Positions 42,266 through 50,805 of a stretch of DNA of 64,000 bases are shown here, piece by piece. The notes under the pieces were generated by a model, which saw only the letters and a program-made list of their open reading frames with translations, searched no databases and was not told the DNA's origin. The position numbers and the translations under genes were made by a program. The first letter of the stretch is position 1, and every line of letters starts with the position of its first letter. The DNA is from Actinomadura coerulea (GTDB taxonomy: Bacteria > Actinomycetota > Actinomycetes > Streptosporangiales > Streptosporangiaceae), in the NCBI RefSeq assembly GCF_014208105.1, contig NZ_JACHMQ010000001.1, positions 2,790,001-2,854,000 of the forward strand, given 5' to 3'.

Positions 42266-43506
42266 GCCGCCTCCGCGTCCCAGACGAGCGTCAGCTTCTT
42301 GAAGCCCCTCGCGAAGAAGATGGTGTCCCGGACGGCGGCGTCCGCACCGTGGGCCAGGCGCAGACCGGGAAGGCGCTCGAGGAGCCGGGGAATGGCGATT
42401 TTCAACTGAAGCCTGGCGAGCGGCGCGCCGAGGCACGCGTGCACGCCTTTCCCGAAGGCCAGGTGGGTGGTCGCCGAGTCTCGCGCGACGTCGAAGGCGT
42501 CGGGATCGGGGAACACGCTCTGGTCCCGGTTTCCCGAGCCCCAGTGCACCATGACCCGCGCTCCGGCCGGAAGGGTGACGCCGCCCAGCACGGTGTCCTC
42601 GCGGACGGTGCGGAACAGCCCCTGCGCCGGCGACTCGAACCGGAGGATCTCCTCGACCATCGTCGGGATCAGGTCAGGGTCACGGCGAACCATCTCCAGT
42701 TGCTCCGGAGCGGCCAGCAAGGTCGTGAGACCGTTGCCGATGGCACGGGTCACGGTGACGTGACCGGCGATGATGAGGTTCATCGGGACCCTCATCGCCT
42801 CCACCGTCGTGAGCGGCTCGCGGCCGGCGATGCGGGCGGTGAGGAGTTCGGCCATCAGGTCCGAGCCGCCCTCGCGCTCCCTCCGGCGCAGCTCCTCCAT
42901 GAAGTAGCGCTGCATGGAGACGACGTCCGAGGCGCAGGCCATCAGCTCCTCCGGCGGATCGGTCGCCTGCATCAGCCGCAGCCAGCTGTAGCTCCAGCGG
43001 TGGAGCAGCGGGACGTCCTTTCTGGGGACGCCGAGGATGTCGGCGATGGTCGCCAGCGGCAGGTGCCACGCGAACCGCTCGATGATGTCGGCCCGCCCCT
43101 CGGCCGCGAAGCCGTCGATGAGCTCGTCTGTCATCTGCCGGACCGGGCCCTCCATCTCCTGGATGCGCCGGGGGGTGAACGCCTTCGAGACCAGCAACCG
43201 AAGGCGGCGGTGCACGTCTCCGTCGCTGTCGGTCAGGGTCGGCGACAGCGGCCATCCCTCCGCGAGAACCGCGAGCACCGACGCGGAAAGGGGGCGTACC
43301 GATGCCCGCACCGCGTTCTCGGAAGAGAAAGTCTTGGTGTCCCTGACGACCGCCAGCACGTCCTCATGCCGGGTGACGATCCACAGATCGTGCTCCTGCG
43401 CGTAGAACACCGGGCACTCGGCGCGCATCCGGGAATAAAGGGGGTAGGGGTCAGCCAATTGCTCGGGCGAGAGCGGGTCGAAGTGGACCGGGCACTCATT
43501 TATCAC
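42262..43506 (-). CDS. Cytochrome P450
   Basis: 414 residues from GTG 43506 with CGGAGGTG upstream (an ATG-led frame from 43614 adds residues without similarity). Heme-thiolate loop HLAFGKGVHACLGAPLARLQ, K-helix E-x-x-R in EEILRFESP, and VMVHWGSGNRDQSVFPDPD. The I-helix reads LIIAGHVTVTRAIGNG: the usual acidic residue of AGHETT is Val, while the following Thr is kept. That can alter proton delivery or indicate an atypical substrate or reaction. Soluble bacterial type. Likely hydroxylates a pathway substrate with electrons from the coupled reductase. Confidence 0.9.
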   Translation of the reverse strand: MINECPVHFDPLSPEQLADPYPLYSRMRAECPVFYAQEHDLWIVTRHEDVLAVVRDTKTFSSENAVRASVRPLSASVLAVLAEGWPLSPTLTDSDGDVHRRLRLLVSKAFTPRRIQEMEGPVRQMTDELIDGFAAEGRADIIERFAWHLPLATIADILGVPRKDVPLLHRWSYSWLRLMQATDPPEELMACASDVVSMQRYFMEELRRREREGGSDLMAELLTARIAGREPLTTVEAMRVPMNLIIAGHVTVTRAIGNGLTTLLAAPEQLEMVRRDPDLIPTMVEEILRFESPAQGLFRTVREDTVLGGVTLPAGARVMVHWGSGNRDQSVFPDPDAFDVARDSATTHLAFGKGVHACLGAPLARLQLKIAIPRLLERLPGLRLAHGADAAVRDTIFFARGFKKLTLVWDAEAA

Positions 43507-43550
43507 TGGACACCTCCGGGTCGCGATTGAAGAATAATTCGTGCGGGGAC

Positions 43551-43563
43551 GTTCGATACGAAC
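43551..43563. promoter_or_regulatory. Small inverted repeat upstream of the P450 gene
   Basis: GTTCG-ATA-CGAAC, 45 bp before the P450 GTG, in a 230-bp relatively A/T-rich gap that separates the P450 group from the ABC operon. Possible operator. Confidence 0.3.
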
Positions 43564-43737
43564 ATCAACGCACTTCTCCTCAGCGTATGCATTAATCCCG
43601 TCACGCGGAAACAATCATCAGCGATATCGGCCATTGACCTCGATGATGATCCTGGGGATGAAGACCATCGACGGCATGCGAGCAGGTCAGGCCACCGCAA
43701 CGGATCCCGGCGCCATATGCGCGGCGGACCGGGCGGC

Positions 43738-44790
43738 CTAGCCGCGCGCCTGCCCGAGCGACGCCGCGGCGCGCCTGCGCCGTTGCGCGCTGAACTGCGC
43801 TATCGCCACCGCGATCAGGAGAGCGCAGCCGTTGAAGAACTGCTCGATGTAGAACGCGGCTCCGAGTTGCTGCAACCCGGTTATACCGGTCGCCAGGAAA
43901 TATACGGCGATCAGCGTTCCCCAAGCGTTGAACCGGCCTGGGCGAAGTACCGCCGCGCCGAGGAAGACACCGGCGAACGCCGGAAGCAGAAACTGCCCGC
44001 CGACCTCCGGACTCGCGGCGCCGAGAATCATCACCTGAAGTATCCCGGCGAACCCCGAGATGACACCGGCGATGACGAAGGACGTGATCGTCATCCGCCG
44101 GACGTTGATTCCGGAAAGCAGCGACGCGCGGGGATTGCCGCCCACGGCGAACGCCCGCCGTCCCCAGCGCGTGTACTCCAGCAGGGCCCACAACGCCAGG
44201 ACGATGACGAGGACGTACACGAACGGCAACGGGATCCCGGCCGCGCTCGACCGGCCGGCATCGGTGAAGGACCCGGGGAACGCCCCGATGATCTGGCCGC
44301 CGCCCGTGTACAACTGCGTCAGCCCCACGGCGAGCGTTCCGGTGGCGAGCGTGGTGACGAACGCGTTGATCCGGACGACGGCCACGAGCAAGCCGTTGAC
44401 CACGCCGAAGACGCCGCCCACCACCAGGACGACCAGCAGCGCGAGCCCGGCCGGTAGCCCCTGCTTCACGATGAGCCCCGCGCACAGCGCCTGCGCCAGC
44501 CCGAACTGGGAGGCCACGGACAGGTCGAACTGGCCGACCACCAGCGGCACCAGGGCGGCCAGCGCGAGGATGGCGACGACGGCCTTCGTCGAGGCGATGG
44601 TCTGCGCCGTCAGCGGCCGCAGGAACACGTCGGTGTTGAGGACCGCGAAGACGACGATGAGAAGCGCCCAGACGACGAGCAGCCCGTACCGCGCGCCCAT
44701 CCTGGCCACGAGGTCGCGGGAGGACCCCTGCGCGCCGCCTGCCGATCCGGTCGGCGCGTCCTGCTTCGCCGTGGCCCTTGAGGTGGTCAT
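43738..44790 (-). CDS. Ribose-type ABC transporter permease
   Basis: 350 residues with eight or more membrane segments: YGLLVVWALLIVVFAVLNTD, AVVAILALAALVPLVVGQFD, LALLVVLVVGGVFGVVNGLL, LPFVYVLVIVLALWALLEYT and others. The RbsC-family loop NPRASLLSGINVRRMTITSF and the VGQFDLSVAS and VVRINAFVTTLATGTL motifs are typical of carbohydrate-uptake-2 transporters. Imports a sugar or similar polar ligand with the ATPase and binding protein upstream. The ATPase stop overlaps its start by 4 bp. Confidence 0.89.
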   Translation of the reverse strand: MTTSRATAKQDAPTGSAGGAQGSSRDLVARMGARYGLLVVWALLIVVFAVLNTDVFLRPLTAQTIASTKAVVAILALAALVPLVVGQFDLSVASQFGLAQALCAGLIVKQGLPAGLALLVVLVVGGVFGVVNGLLVAVVRINAFVTTLATGTLAVGLTQLYTGGGQIIGAFPGSFTDAGRSSAAGIPLPFVYVLVIVLALWALLEYTRWGRRAFAVGGNPRASLLSGINVRRMTITSFVIAGVISGFAGILQVMILGAASPEVGGQFLLPAFAGVFLGAAVLRPGRFNAWGTLIAVYFLATGITGLQQLGAAFYIEQFFNGCALLIAVAIAQFSAQRRRRAAASLGQARG

Positions 44791-46292
44791 GCGACCTCCC
44801 GTGCTCGGTAGCTCTCTGAGATCAGACGCTGTTCGGTGAGGTCGGCGCCGCTCAGCACGGCGCCGACCCGGCCGTCGCGCATGACGACGGCGCGGTGCGC
44901 CTCGGACACGACCTCGGAGAAGTCCGTCGAGGCGAGCACCACCGGCACTCCCGTGTCCGCCGTCTGCCGGATGAGGCGGTGGATCGCCACCCGGGCCCCG
45001 ATGTCCACGCCGACGGTCGGATCGTCGAGCACGAGCAGCCCGGGGGCGCCCGAAAGCGCCCGGCCGATCGCGACCTTCTGCTGGTTGCCGCCGCTCAGCG
45101 TGACCACCGGCAACTCGGACGCCTGGGGCGGCCGGACGTCGTAGCGGGCGATCAGGTCGTCCGCGGCCCGCCGCTCACGGCGCGGCCGCAGGACCCGTCC
45201 GCCGTGGCAGTAGTGCGCCAGGAAGAGGTTCTCCCGGACGCACAGGTCGGGCGCGATGCCCTCCTGCCGGTCCCCCGCCACGTAGCGGCTGCCCCGGCCG
45301 GCCGCGCCCACGGGGTCGCCGAGGGGGAACCGCCGCCCGCGCAGCGACGCCGTCCCCTCCTGGGGGCGCTGGGCCCCGGCGAGGCAGCGCACCACCTCGC
45401 GAGCACCCGAGCCGACCAGCCCGGTGAACGCGACGACCTCGCCCGCGCCGACCGTGAAGTTCAGAGGGGCGTGGTGGGGGGTGGCGCGCAGATCCTTGAC
45501 CCGCAGCACCGGCGTGCCCGCCGACGCGTGCGACTCACCGCTGCGGGGCGCCAGCGCGGCGACGTACCGGCCGACGAGCCATTCGACCAGCTGGTCGTGC
45601 GTCACGTCGGCGGGACGCGCGGATGCGATGCGCCGCCCGTCCCGCAGCACCGTGACGGCGTCCGCCATGTCGAACACCTCCCCCAGCCGGTGCGTCACGA
45701 AGAGGAAGGCCGTGCCCTGCCGGCATGCCTGGTGGAGCAGGTCCTTCAGCCGCGCGACCTCGGGTGTGGGAAGGCTGGCGGTCACCTCGTCGAGGACGAT
45801 GAGGCGCGCCTCGGCCGAGAAGGCCCGCGCGACCGCCACCATCACCTTCTCGGCCTGGGCGAGGTCGCCGACGCGCCGGCCCGGATCGATGTCCACGCCC
45901 AACCGGCCGAGCACCTCGCGGACCCGGCGCCGCGAGGCTCCGAAGCGGATGAGTCCGCCCCGAGAGCTGAAATCCGACGTGAGGCAGATGTTCTCGGTGA
46001 CGTCCAGTTCGTCGACGAGGCCGAGGTCCTGGTGCACGAACCGCATCCTGGCCGCGGCGGCGTCGGCGAGGCGGTGCCGCGGCCGCAGCGGCCTGCCCGC
46101 CACGGTCACCCGGCCCGCGTCCGCCGCATGGACTCCCGCGAGGATCTTGATGAGCGTGGACTTGCCGGCTCCGTTCTCACCCAGCAGGGCGTGGATCTCG
46201 CCCGGGGCGATCCGCAGGTCCACGCCGTTCAGGACCGTCTGGCCGAGGAACGACTTGGTCAGGCCGTCGACGCGCAGGGCCGGTTCAGTCAT
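44787..46292 (-). CDS. Ribose-type ABC transporter ATPase (two ABC domains)
   Basis: 501 residues, duplicated ABC domains as in RbsA/MglA. First: Walker A LLGENGAGKST near 38, Walker B LIVLDEVTAS. Second: GLVGSGAREVVRCLAG degenerate Walker A near 290, signature LSGGNQQKVAIGRALSGAPG, Walker B LLVLDDPTVGVDIGARVAIH. The first domain has a poor signature (GDLAQAEKVMVAVARA), as is common here. It starts inside the last codons of the binding-protein gene (8-bp overlap). Confidence 0.9.
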   Translation of the reverse strand: MTEPALRVDGLTKSFLGQTVLNGVDLRIAPGEIHALLGENGAGKSTLIKILAGVHAADAGRVTVAGRPLRPRHRLADAAAARMRFVHQDLGLVDELDVTENICLTSDFSSRGGLIRFGASRRRVREVLGRLGVDIDPGRRVGDLAQAEKVMVAVARAFSAEARLIVLDEVTASLPTPEVARLKDLLHQACRQGTAFLFVTHRLGEVFDMADAVTVLRDGRRIASARPADVTHDQLVEWLVGRYVAALAPRSGESHASAGTPVLRVKDLRATPHHAPLNFTVGAGEVVAFTGLVGSGAREVVRCLAGAQRPQEGTASLRGRRFPLGDPVGAAGRGSRYVAGDRQEGIAPDLCVRENLFLAHYCHGGRVLRPRRERRAADDLIARYDVRPPQASELPVVTLSGGNQQKVAIGRALSGAPGLLVLDDPTVGVDIGARVAIHRLIRQTADTGVPVVLASTDFSEVVSEAHRAVVMRDGRVGAVLSGADLTEQRLISESYRAREVA

Positions 46293-47400
46293 TCGCCGCC
46301 GTGCCCTTCGTCCAGCGCTCGGTGAGGTGCTTCCTGAAGTCGGCCTCGGTCTCCCACAGCTCGGCCGGCATGGTGCCCTTGGTGAACAGGCGGCTGGGCA
46401 GGACGTAGTCCCGTCCCGGTTCGCCGCTCAGCGCCCTGATGAGCAGGTCGGCGGCCAGCCAGCCCTGGAGCGAGTAGCTCTCGACGATGTCCATCGCCTG
46501 GACGCCGGTCCGCACGAGCCGGTAGTTCGGGCTGTTGCCGTCGTAGCCGACGAGCTTGACGGCGCCGGCGCGGCCCGCCATCTGGATGCCCTGGGAGGCG
46601 AACAGCGAGTGGTTGTCCGTGGCGCCCACGACGTAGTCGGCGTCGGGGTGCTTTTGGAGCGCGGCGGTGATCGCGCCCGGCAGCCGGGTCGACAGCGTCG
46701 CGAGCGTCGAGTTGACGGTCGCCACCACCTCGCACCCGCCGCACTTCTTCAGCCGGGAGTTGAACGCGGTGCTGCGCTGGCCGAGCTCGACGAACTCCGC
46801 GTCGACGACCTCGATGACCTTGGCCTTGCCCTTGGAGTCGGCGATGATCCAGTTGGCCGCGAGCTCGCCCTGAGCGGGATGGTCGGGCCTGACGTGGCCG
46901 TAGATCCCATCGCCCGCGACGACCGGCTGGAACATCGTCACCACGGGGATGTCCGCGGCCTTGGCCTTGGCGAGGGCGTCCTTCACCAGCGCCGGCGCCA
47001 CCGCCGACAGGACGATCGCGTCGGCCTTGGTGGTGATCGCGTTGAGGATCGCCGAGTTCCACACCGCCGGATCGCCCTTGCCGTCGATGACCTTGACCTC
47101 CCAGCCGAACTGGCGGGTCGCCTCCCCGACGGCCTGGGCGGACAGCGGACAGCCGTCCCCTTCGTTCGTGCACGTGACGGCAACGATGCGCTTGTTCCGC
47201 GGGGCCTTGGGGGACTTGTCCGGAAGAGTCAGCGAGGTCACCGGCGCGGACCCGGCGGTGACGGCCTTGACGGCCTCGGGGACGATCGAGCCGCCGGCCT
47301 CGCCGGCCGGTGCACCGGAGCCCGATCCCTCACCGGACGCGCAGCCGCCGAGTGCGAGGGCCCCGGCGAGGAGCACCGCCGCCCCTTTCCATCGATACAT
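46285..47400 (-). CDS. Sugar-type ABC transporter substrate-binding lipoprotein
   Basis: 371 residues. Signal peptide with lipobox LALGGC, Cys20. Type-1 periplasmic binding fold: KRIVAVTCTNEGDGCPLSAQ, ITTKADAIVLSAVAPALVKD, IPVVTMFQPVVAGDGIYGHV, YVVGATDNHSLFASQGIQMA, VKLVGYDGNSPNYRLVRTG. RbsB/xylose-binding class. Mature region starts with a Gly/Ser-rich linker. First gene of the importer operon. The neighbouring catabolic genes suggest the ligand may be a glycoside or polar aromatic rather than a plain sugar (inference). Confidence 0.88.
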   Translation of the reverse strand: MYRWKGAAVLLAGALALGGCASGEGSGSGAPAGEAGGSIVPEAVKAVTAGSAPVTSLTLPDKSPKAPRNKRIVAVTCTNEGDGCPLSAQAVGEATRQFGWEVKVIDGKGDPAVWNSAILNAITTKADAIVLSAVAPALVKDALAKAKAADIPVVTMFQPVVAGDGIYGHVRPDHPAQGELAANWIIADSKGKAKVIEVVDAEFVELGQRSTAFNSRLKKCGGCEVVATVNSTLATLSTRLPGAITAALQKHPDADYVVGATDNHSLFASQGIQMAGRAGAVKLVGYDGNSPNYRLVRTGVQAMDIVESYSLQGWLAADLLIRALSGEPGRDYVLPSRLFTKGTMPAELWETEADFRKHLTERWTKGTAAND

Positions 47401-47437
47401 TTCGAGCCTCCTAGGTCACCACGCAGCGAATCGGATG

Positions 47438-47454
47438 GTCCAGCACCTCTGGAC
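47438..47454. promoter_or_regulatory. Inverted repeat before the importer operon
   Basis: GTCCAG-CACCT-CTGGAC, perfect 6-bp arms, 38-54 bp before the binding-protein ATG. Position suits a repressor operator. Confidence 0.4.
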
Positions 47455-47648
47455 GGGGGGCGTCCGGCTCGGCGGCTACTCTGTCCGGCCGGGACGGCCG
47501 ATCGGAGAAAACGGAGGGGAGCCCGTCAGGGGGAGGGGTCCGGCGTGGGGCGGGCATTCGGCATCCGCGCGCCACCCACCGAACGAAGTGGTCAGCGAGT
47601 CGTCCTGGGGTCCGGGTCACGTCCGCCCGGATATGGTGGCGGGCGTCA

Positions 47649-47662
47649 GATCATCGATGATC
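47649..47662. promoter_or_regulatory. 14-bp perfect palindrome
   Basis: GATCATCGATGATC, self-complementary, upstream of the importer operon and just beyond the LysR stop. It shares the CATCGAT/ATCGATG core with the dyad at 48756, so both may bind the LysR encoded between them. Confidence 0.4.
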
Positions 47663-47824
47663 CGGGATGCCCGCTCTCCGCTCTTATCGTTCGACACGGA
47701 CTCTAAGGCCGACAGATCAGCGGCGGAAGCGCATGCTGTCGATACACATCATCACCACCGCTGATACCGGGGAGCCGCTTCCGGGGGCCGCCGGCGAGGT
47801 TCGCGCGACCTCGGTGCCGGGGGG

Positions 47825-48766
47825 TCACAGGCTCCGCGCGAGTTCGACGATCCGGCCCCGCAGCCATCGGTGGGCCGGGTCCTCCGTTCGCCGGGGGTTC
47901 CAGTAGAGCGTCTCGTGAATGGAGCGCAGGGGCAGCGGGCAGTCGACGATGCGGAGCCGTGCCACGTCGGCGAGCTGCTTCGCGAGCCTCTCCAGCGCGA
48001 AGCTCGCCAGCCGGGTGCCCCCGACCAGGAACGAGGCGACCACGAACTCCTGCGCGGTGACGTCGACCTGGAGCCGCAGCCCGAGCGCCTCGAGTTCCGA
48101 GTCGACGATCGACAGGATGCCCGCGCTGTAGGCGACGAACCGCAGGGAGGCGAGCTGCTCGACCGTCACCGTCTCCCCCACATCGGGGTTGTCCCGGTCG
48201 ACGATCAGTACGTAACGATCGGTGAACAGCGGCTCGTACGGAAAGGCGACCCTGCCCCGGGACAGCTCGGTCGGGATGATGACCATGTCGGCATGGCCCC
48301 GGCGGAGCCGGTCGGCGAAGTCCCGCTCGAACGACTGGACTCCGATACGGACGTGCGGCGCCTCTTCCGCGATCGCTGCCAGCAGCGGGCGCAGGAGCAC
48401 CATGGTGACGTAGTCCGCCGCCATAATGGTGAACGCCGCGTGGTCCTTTCGGGGATCGAAGTCCGGGGAGCGCACGAAGACCGCCTCCGCCGCGGAGAGC
48501 GCCTCCCGCACCGGATCGACCAATGTCTCGGCCAGCGGCGTCCGCACCAGGTTTCGCCCCTGCCTGATCAACAACTGGTCGTCGAAATGCCTCCGCAGTC
48601 TGGCCAGTGACGCGCTCATCGCGGGCTGGCCGACGGAGGTGCGCTCGGCCGCCCGCGTGACGTTGCATTCACTGAGCAACGCGTCCAGGGCGACGAGAAG
48701 GTTGAGATCGATGCTCGCGAGCCCCACGGCGCCCCCCAGCGAGACCATCGGCCGGATCGATGACAT
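47825..48766 (-). CDS. LysR family regulator (NodD-like)
   Basis: 313 residues from ATG 48766; later in-frame starts exist, including ATG 48748 (MVSLGG). Helix-turn-helix LNLLVALDALLSECNVTRAA, ERTSVGQPAMSASLARLRRH. Effector domain with FTIMAADYVTMVLLRPLLAA, typical of the NodD/NahR-like branch that senses aromatics. Divergent from the SDR at 48844 and downstream-adjacent to the importer, so a likely regulator of the 43-57 kb genes. An ATCGAT dyad covers its predicted start codon. Confidence 0.87.
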   Translation of the reverse strand: MSSIRPMVSLGGAVGLASIDLNLLVALDALLSECNVTRAAERTSVGQPAMSASLARLRRHFDDQLLIRQGRNLVRTPLAETLVDPVREALSAAEAVFVRSPDFDPRKDHAAFTIMAADYVTMVLLRPLLAAIAEEAPHVRIGVQSFERDFADRLRRGHADMVIIPTELSRGRVAFPYEPLFTDRYVLIVDRDNPDVGETVTVEQLASLRFVAYSAGILSIVDSELEALGLRLQVDVTAQEFVVASFLVGGTRLASFALERLAKQLADVARLRIVDCPLPLRSIHETLYWNPRRTEDPAHRWLRGRIVELARSL

Positions 48767-48774
48767 CCATCGAT
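48756..48774. promoter_or_regulatory. Dyad overlapping the LysR start
   Basis: ATCGATG-ACATC-CATCGAT, perfect 7-bp arms. The spacer contains part of the predicted ATG of the LysR gene, so either the site is used for tight autorepression or translation starts farther in, at 48748. Confidence 0.5.
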
Positions 48775-48843
48775 ATCAATCGTTTCTGATCCACCAACGC
48801 TACCAGTACGTTCATCGCCGAGACCTGGCGAAAGGACGGCCCG

Positions 48844-49605
48844 ATGGAGCACAGGCGAGAGAACGACGAAGTGGTCATCGTCACGGGCGGCGCCAAGGGC
48901 ATCGGCCTGGCGTACTGCGAGGCGCTCGGCCGGGCCGGCTACCGCGTCGCGGTCGCCGACATCACCGACCCCGGGCAGGTCGTGGCGCTGATCAACGACG
49001 CCGGCGGTGAGGCGATGGCCGTCGAGGTCGACGTCACCGACGAGGCGGCCACGTACCGGATGGCCGAGGCGGTCGCCGAAAGATGGGGCAGGATCGATGG
49101 GCTCGTCAACAATGCCGGATACTTCTCCGCCATCGAGAAGACACCGTTCGACCAATTGGACGTCGACGAGTGGGACCTGGTATTCCAGGTCAATGTCCGC
49201 GGCACCTGGCTGTGCTGCCGCTCGGTTTTTCCCTATATGCGGGACCGCGGTTACGGAAAGATCATCAACACTTCGTCGATGACCGTCGCCACCGCCGTTC
49301 CCCACTTTCTTCACTATGTCGCCTCCAAATCCGCGATAGTGGGGCTCACCCGGGCTCTCGCGCGCGAGGCCGGGGCGTACGGAATCGCGGTGAACACCAT
49401 CTCCCCGTGCTACGTTCCGCACGATCCGGCGTACACGTCCCGGCAGGACGCCGCCATGGGAGAAACGATCATCAGGGAGCGCTGCCTCCAGCGCGAGATG
49501 ACACAGGACGACCTGGTCGGCACGGTGCTCTACCTCATCGGCCACGGCTCGGACTTCGTCACCGGCCAGAACCTCTACGTCAACGGCGGTCGGGCGTTCA
49601 CCTGA
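48844..49605 (+). CDS. SDR family oxidoreductase
   Basis: 253 residues. VVIVTGGAKGIGLAYCEALG (cofactor), LVNNAGYFSAIEKTPFDQLD, catalytic Ser in IINTSSMTVATAV, Tyr/Lys in HYVASKSAIVGLTRALAREA, C-terminal GSDFVTGQNLYVNGGRAFT. Classical SDR, NAD(P)-dependent alcohol/ketone interconversion. First gene of the plus-strand group reading to 57101. Locally less GC-rich codons around 49100-49320 than in the neighbours. Confidence 0.88.
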   Translation: MEHRRENDEVVIVTGGAKGIGLAYCEALGRAGYRVAVADITDPGQVVALINDAGGEAMAVEVDVTDEAATYRMAEAVAERWGRIDGLVNNAGYFSAIEKTPFDQLDVDEWDLVFQVNVRGTWLCCRSVFPYMRDRGYGKIINTSSMTVATAVPHFLHYVASKSAIVGLTRALAREAGAYGIAVNTISPCYVPHDPAYTSRQDAAMGETIIRERCLQREMTQDDLVGTVLYLIGHGSDFVTGQNLYVNGGRAFT

Positions 49606-49654
49606 GAAGTCCGGTCGCACACTTCAGGGCCGCGCGCCGTCTCGACGGCGCCCC

Positions 49655-49704
49655 ATCCGCAGGCATCCACAGGCATCCGCAGGCATTCGCAGGCATCCGC
49701 AGGG
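49655..49704 (+). repeat. Five-copy 10-bp tandem repeat before the Ldh2 gene
   Basis: ATCCGCAGGC with variants ATCCACAGGC, ATTCGCAGGC and, last, ATCCGCAGGG. The final copy runs into the AGGGGGGAAC ribosome-binding site of the gene at 49711. Period 10 is about one helical turn. Confidence 0.85.
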
Positions 49705-49710
49705 GGGAAC

Positions 49711-50805
49711 ATGGCAGGCACCACGACAGTGCCGGCGGACTGGCTCATCGATACGGTGACCGGCGTCTTCCGCGGCGGCGGCCTGTCCGAGCGCGCCGCG
49801 AGGACGGTCGCCGAGTCGCTCGTCGTCGCCGACATGCGCGGCACGTCCTCGCACGGCGTGCTGCTGGTCCCGATGTACCTGCGGCGGCTGCGCGACCGTT
49901 CGGTGACCACCCGGGAGCGCGCGGAGGTCGTGGTCGACTGGGGCGCGGTCGCCGTCCTGGACGCGCGGCATGCGCTGGGCCAGCTGACCGGCGACCAGGC
50001 CATGGAGATCGCGGTGGCCAAGGCGCGCGCCCACGGCGTCGGCGCCGTCACGGTGCGGCACGCCTTCCATTTCGGCGCCGCCTCCCGGTACGCGGCGGCG
50101 GCCGCCGCCGCGGGCTGCGTCGGGGTCGCGACGGCCAACACCCGGCCGCTGATGCCGGCTCCCGGAGGAGCGGAACCGGTAACGGGCAACAATCCCCTGG
50201 CGATCGCCGTCCCCCGCTCCGGCGCCGCTCCGGTCGTGCTCGACATGGCGCTGTCCGAGGCGGCGCTCGGCAAGATCCGGCTCGCGGCGCAGGAGGACCG
50301 GCCGATACCGGCGCACTGGGCCACGGACGCGCAAGGCCGGCCGACGACCGACCCGCAGGCGGCACTGGCCGGAATGCTCCTGCCCGCGGCGGGCCCGAAG
50401 GGTTACGGGCTCGCCCTGGCCATCGACGTGCTCGCGGGGGTGCTCTCGGGCGGCGCGTACGGCTCGGGAGTGAACGGGCTGTACAAGGACACCGCTGTGC
50501 CGAACGACTGCGCGCACTTCTTCCTCGCCTTGGACGTGGCCGCCTTCGGCGACCCCGGGCGGTTCGCCGAGCGCCTCGAGGACCTGCTCGGCCAGGTCAC
50601 CGGTGCCCGGCGGGCGCCGGGGACGGACCGGCTGCTCCTGCCGGGACAGTTGGAGGAGTCGCGTGCCGCCGCCGCCCGCGAGAAGGGCGTGCCGGTCTCG
50701 GACGGCGCGCTGCGGGCACTTTTGGAGGAGGCGGAGCGGGTGGGGCTCGCCCTCCCCCTCCCGCCAGGGAGCGCAGCAGCCGGAGAGAGGAGAGCGGATG
50801 AGTGA
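49711..50805 (+). CDS. Malate/L-lactate (Ldh2) family dehydrogenase
   Basis: 364 residues, ATG after AGGGGGGAAC. Ldh2/MDH2 family features: VVADMRGTSSHGVLLVPMYL near 38, GAVTVRHAFHFGAASRYAA, ANTRPLMPAPGG, VTGNNPLAIAVPRSGAAPVV, PKGYGLALAIDVLAGVLSGG. NAD(P)-dependent oxidation of 2-hydroxyacids (malate, lactate, ureidoglycolate, sulfolactate-type). A catalytic His is in the RGTSSHG segment. A 2-hydroxyacid product of ring opening or side-chain removal is a plausible substrate. It overlaps the next gene by 8 bp. Confidence 0.85.
   Translation: MAGTTTVPADWLIDTVTGVFRGGGLSERAARTVAESLVVADMRGTSSHGVLLVPMYLRRLRDRSVTTRERAEVVVDWGAVAVLDARHALGQLTGDQAMEIAVAKARAHGVGAVTVRHAFHFGAASRYAAAAAAAGCVGVATANTRPLMPAPGGAEPVTGNNPLAIAVPRSGAAPVVLDMALSEAALGKIRLAAQEDRPIPAHWATDAQGRPTTDPQAALAGMLLPAAGPKGYGLALAIDVLAGVLSGGAYGSGVNGLYKDTAVPNDCAHFFLALDVAAFGDPGRFAERLEDLLGQVTGARRAPGTDRLLLPGQLEESRAAAAREKGVPVSDGALRALLEEAERVGLALPLPPGSAAAGERRADE

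Larger units (their letters stand above)
47401..47824. other. Intergenic region with regulatory dyads, no gene
   Basis: 424 bp between the binding-protein start and the LysR stop. The open frames here are low-complexity. It carries the operator-like repeats at 47438 and 47649 and therefore most likely holds the importer promoter. Confidence 0.5.

Noticed and set aside
49655..49704. CRISPR array
   Set aside because: Units are 10 bp without spacers and no cas genes occur in the window.
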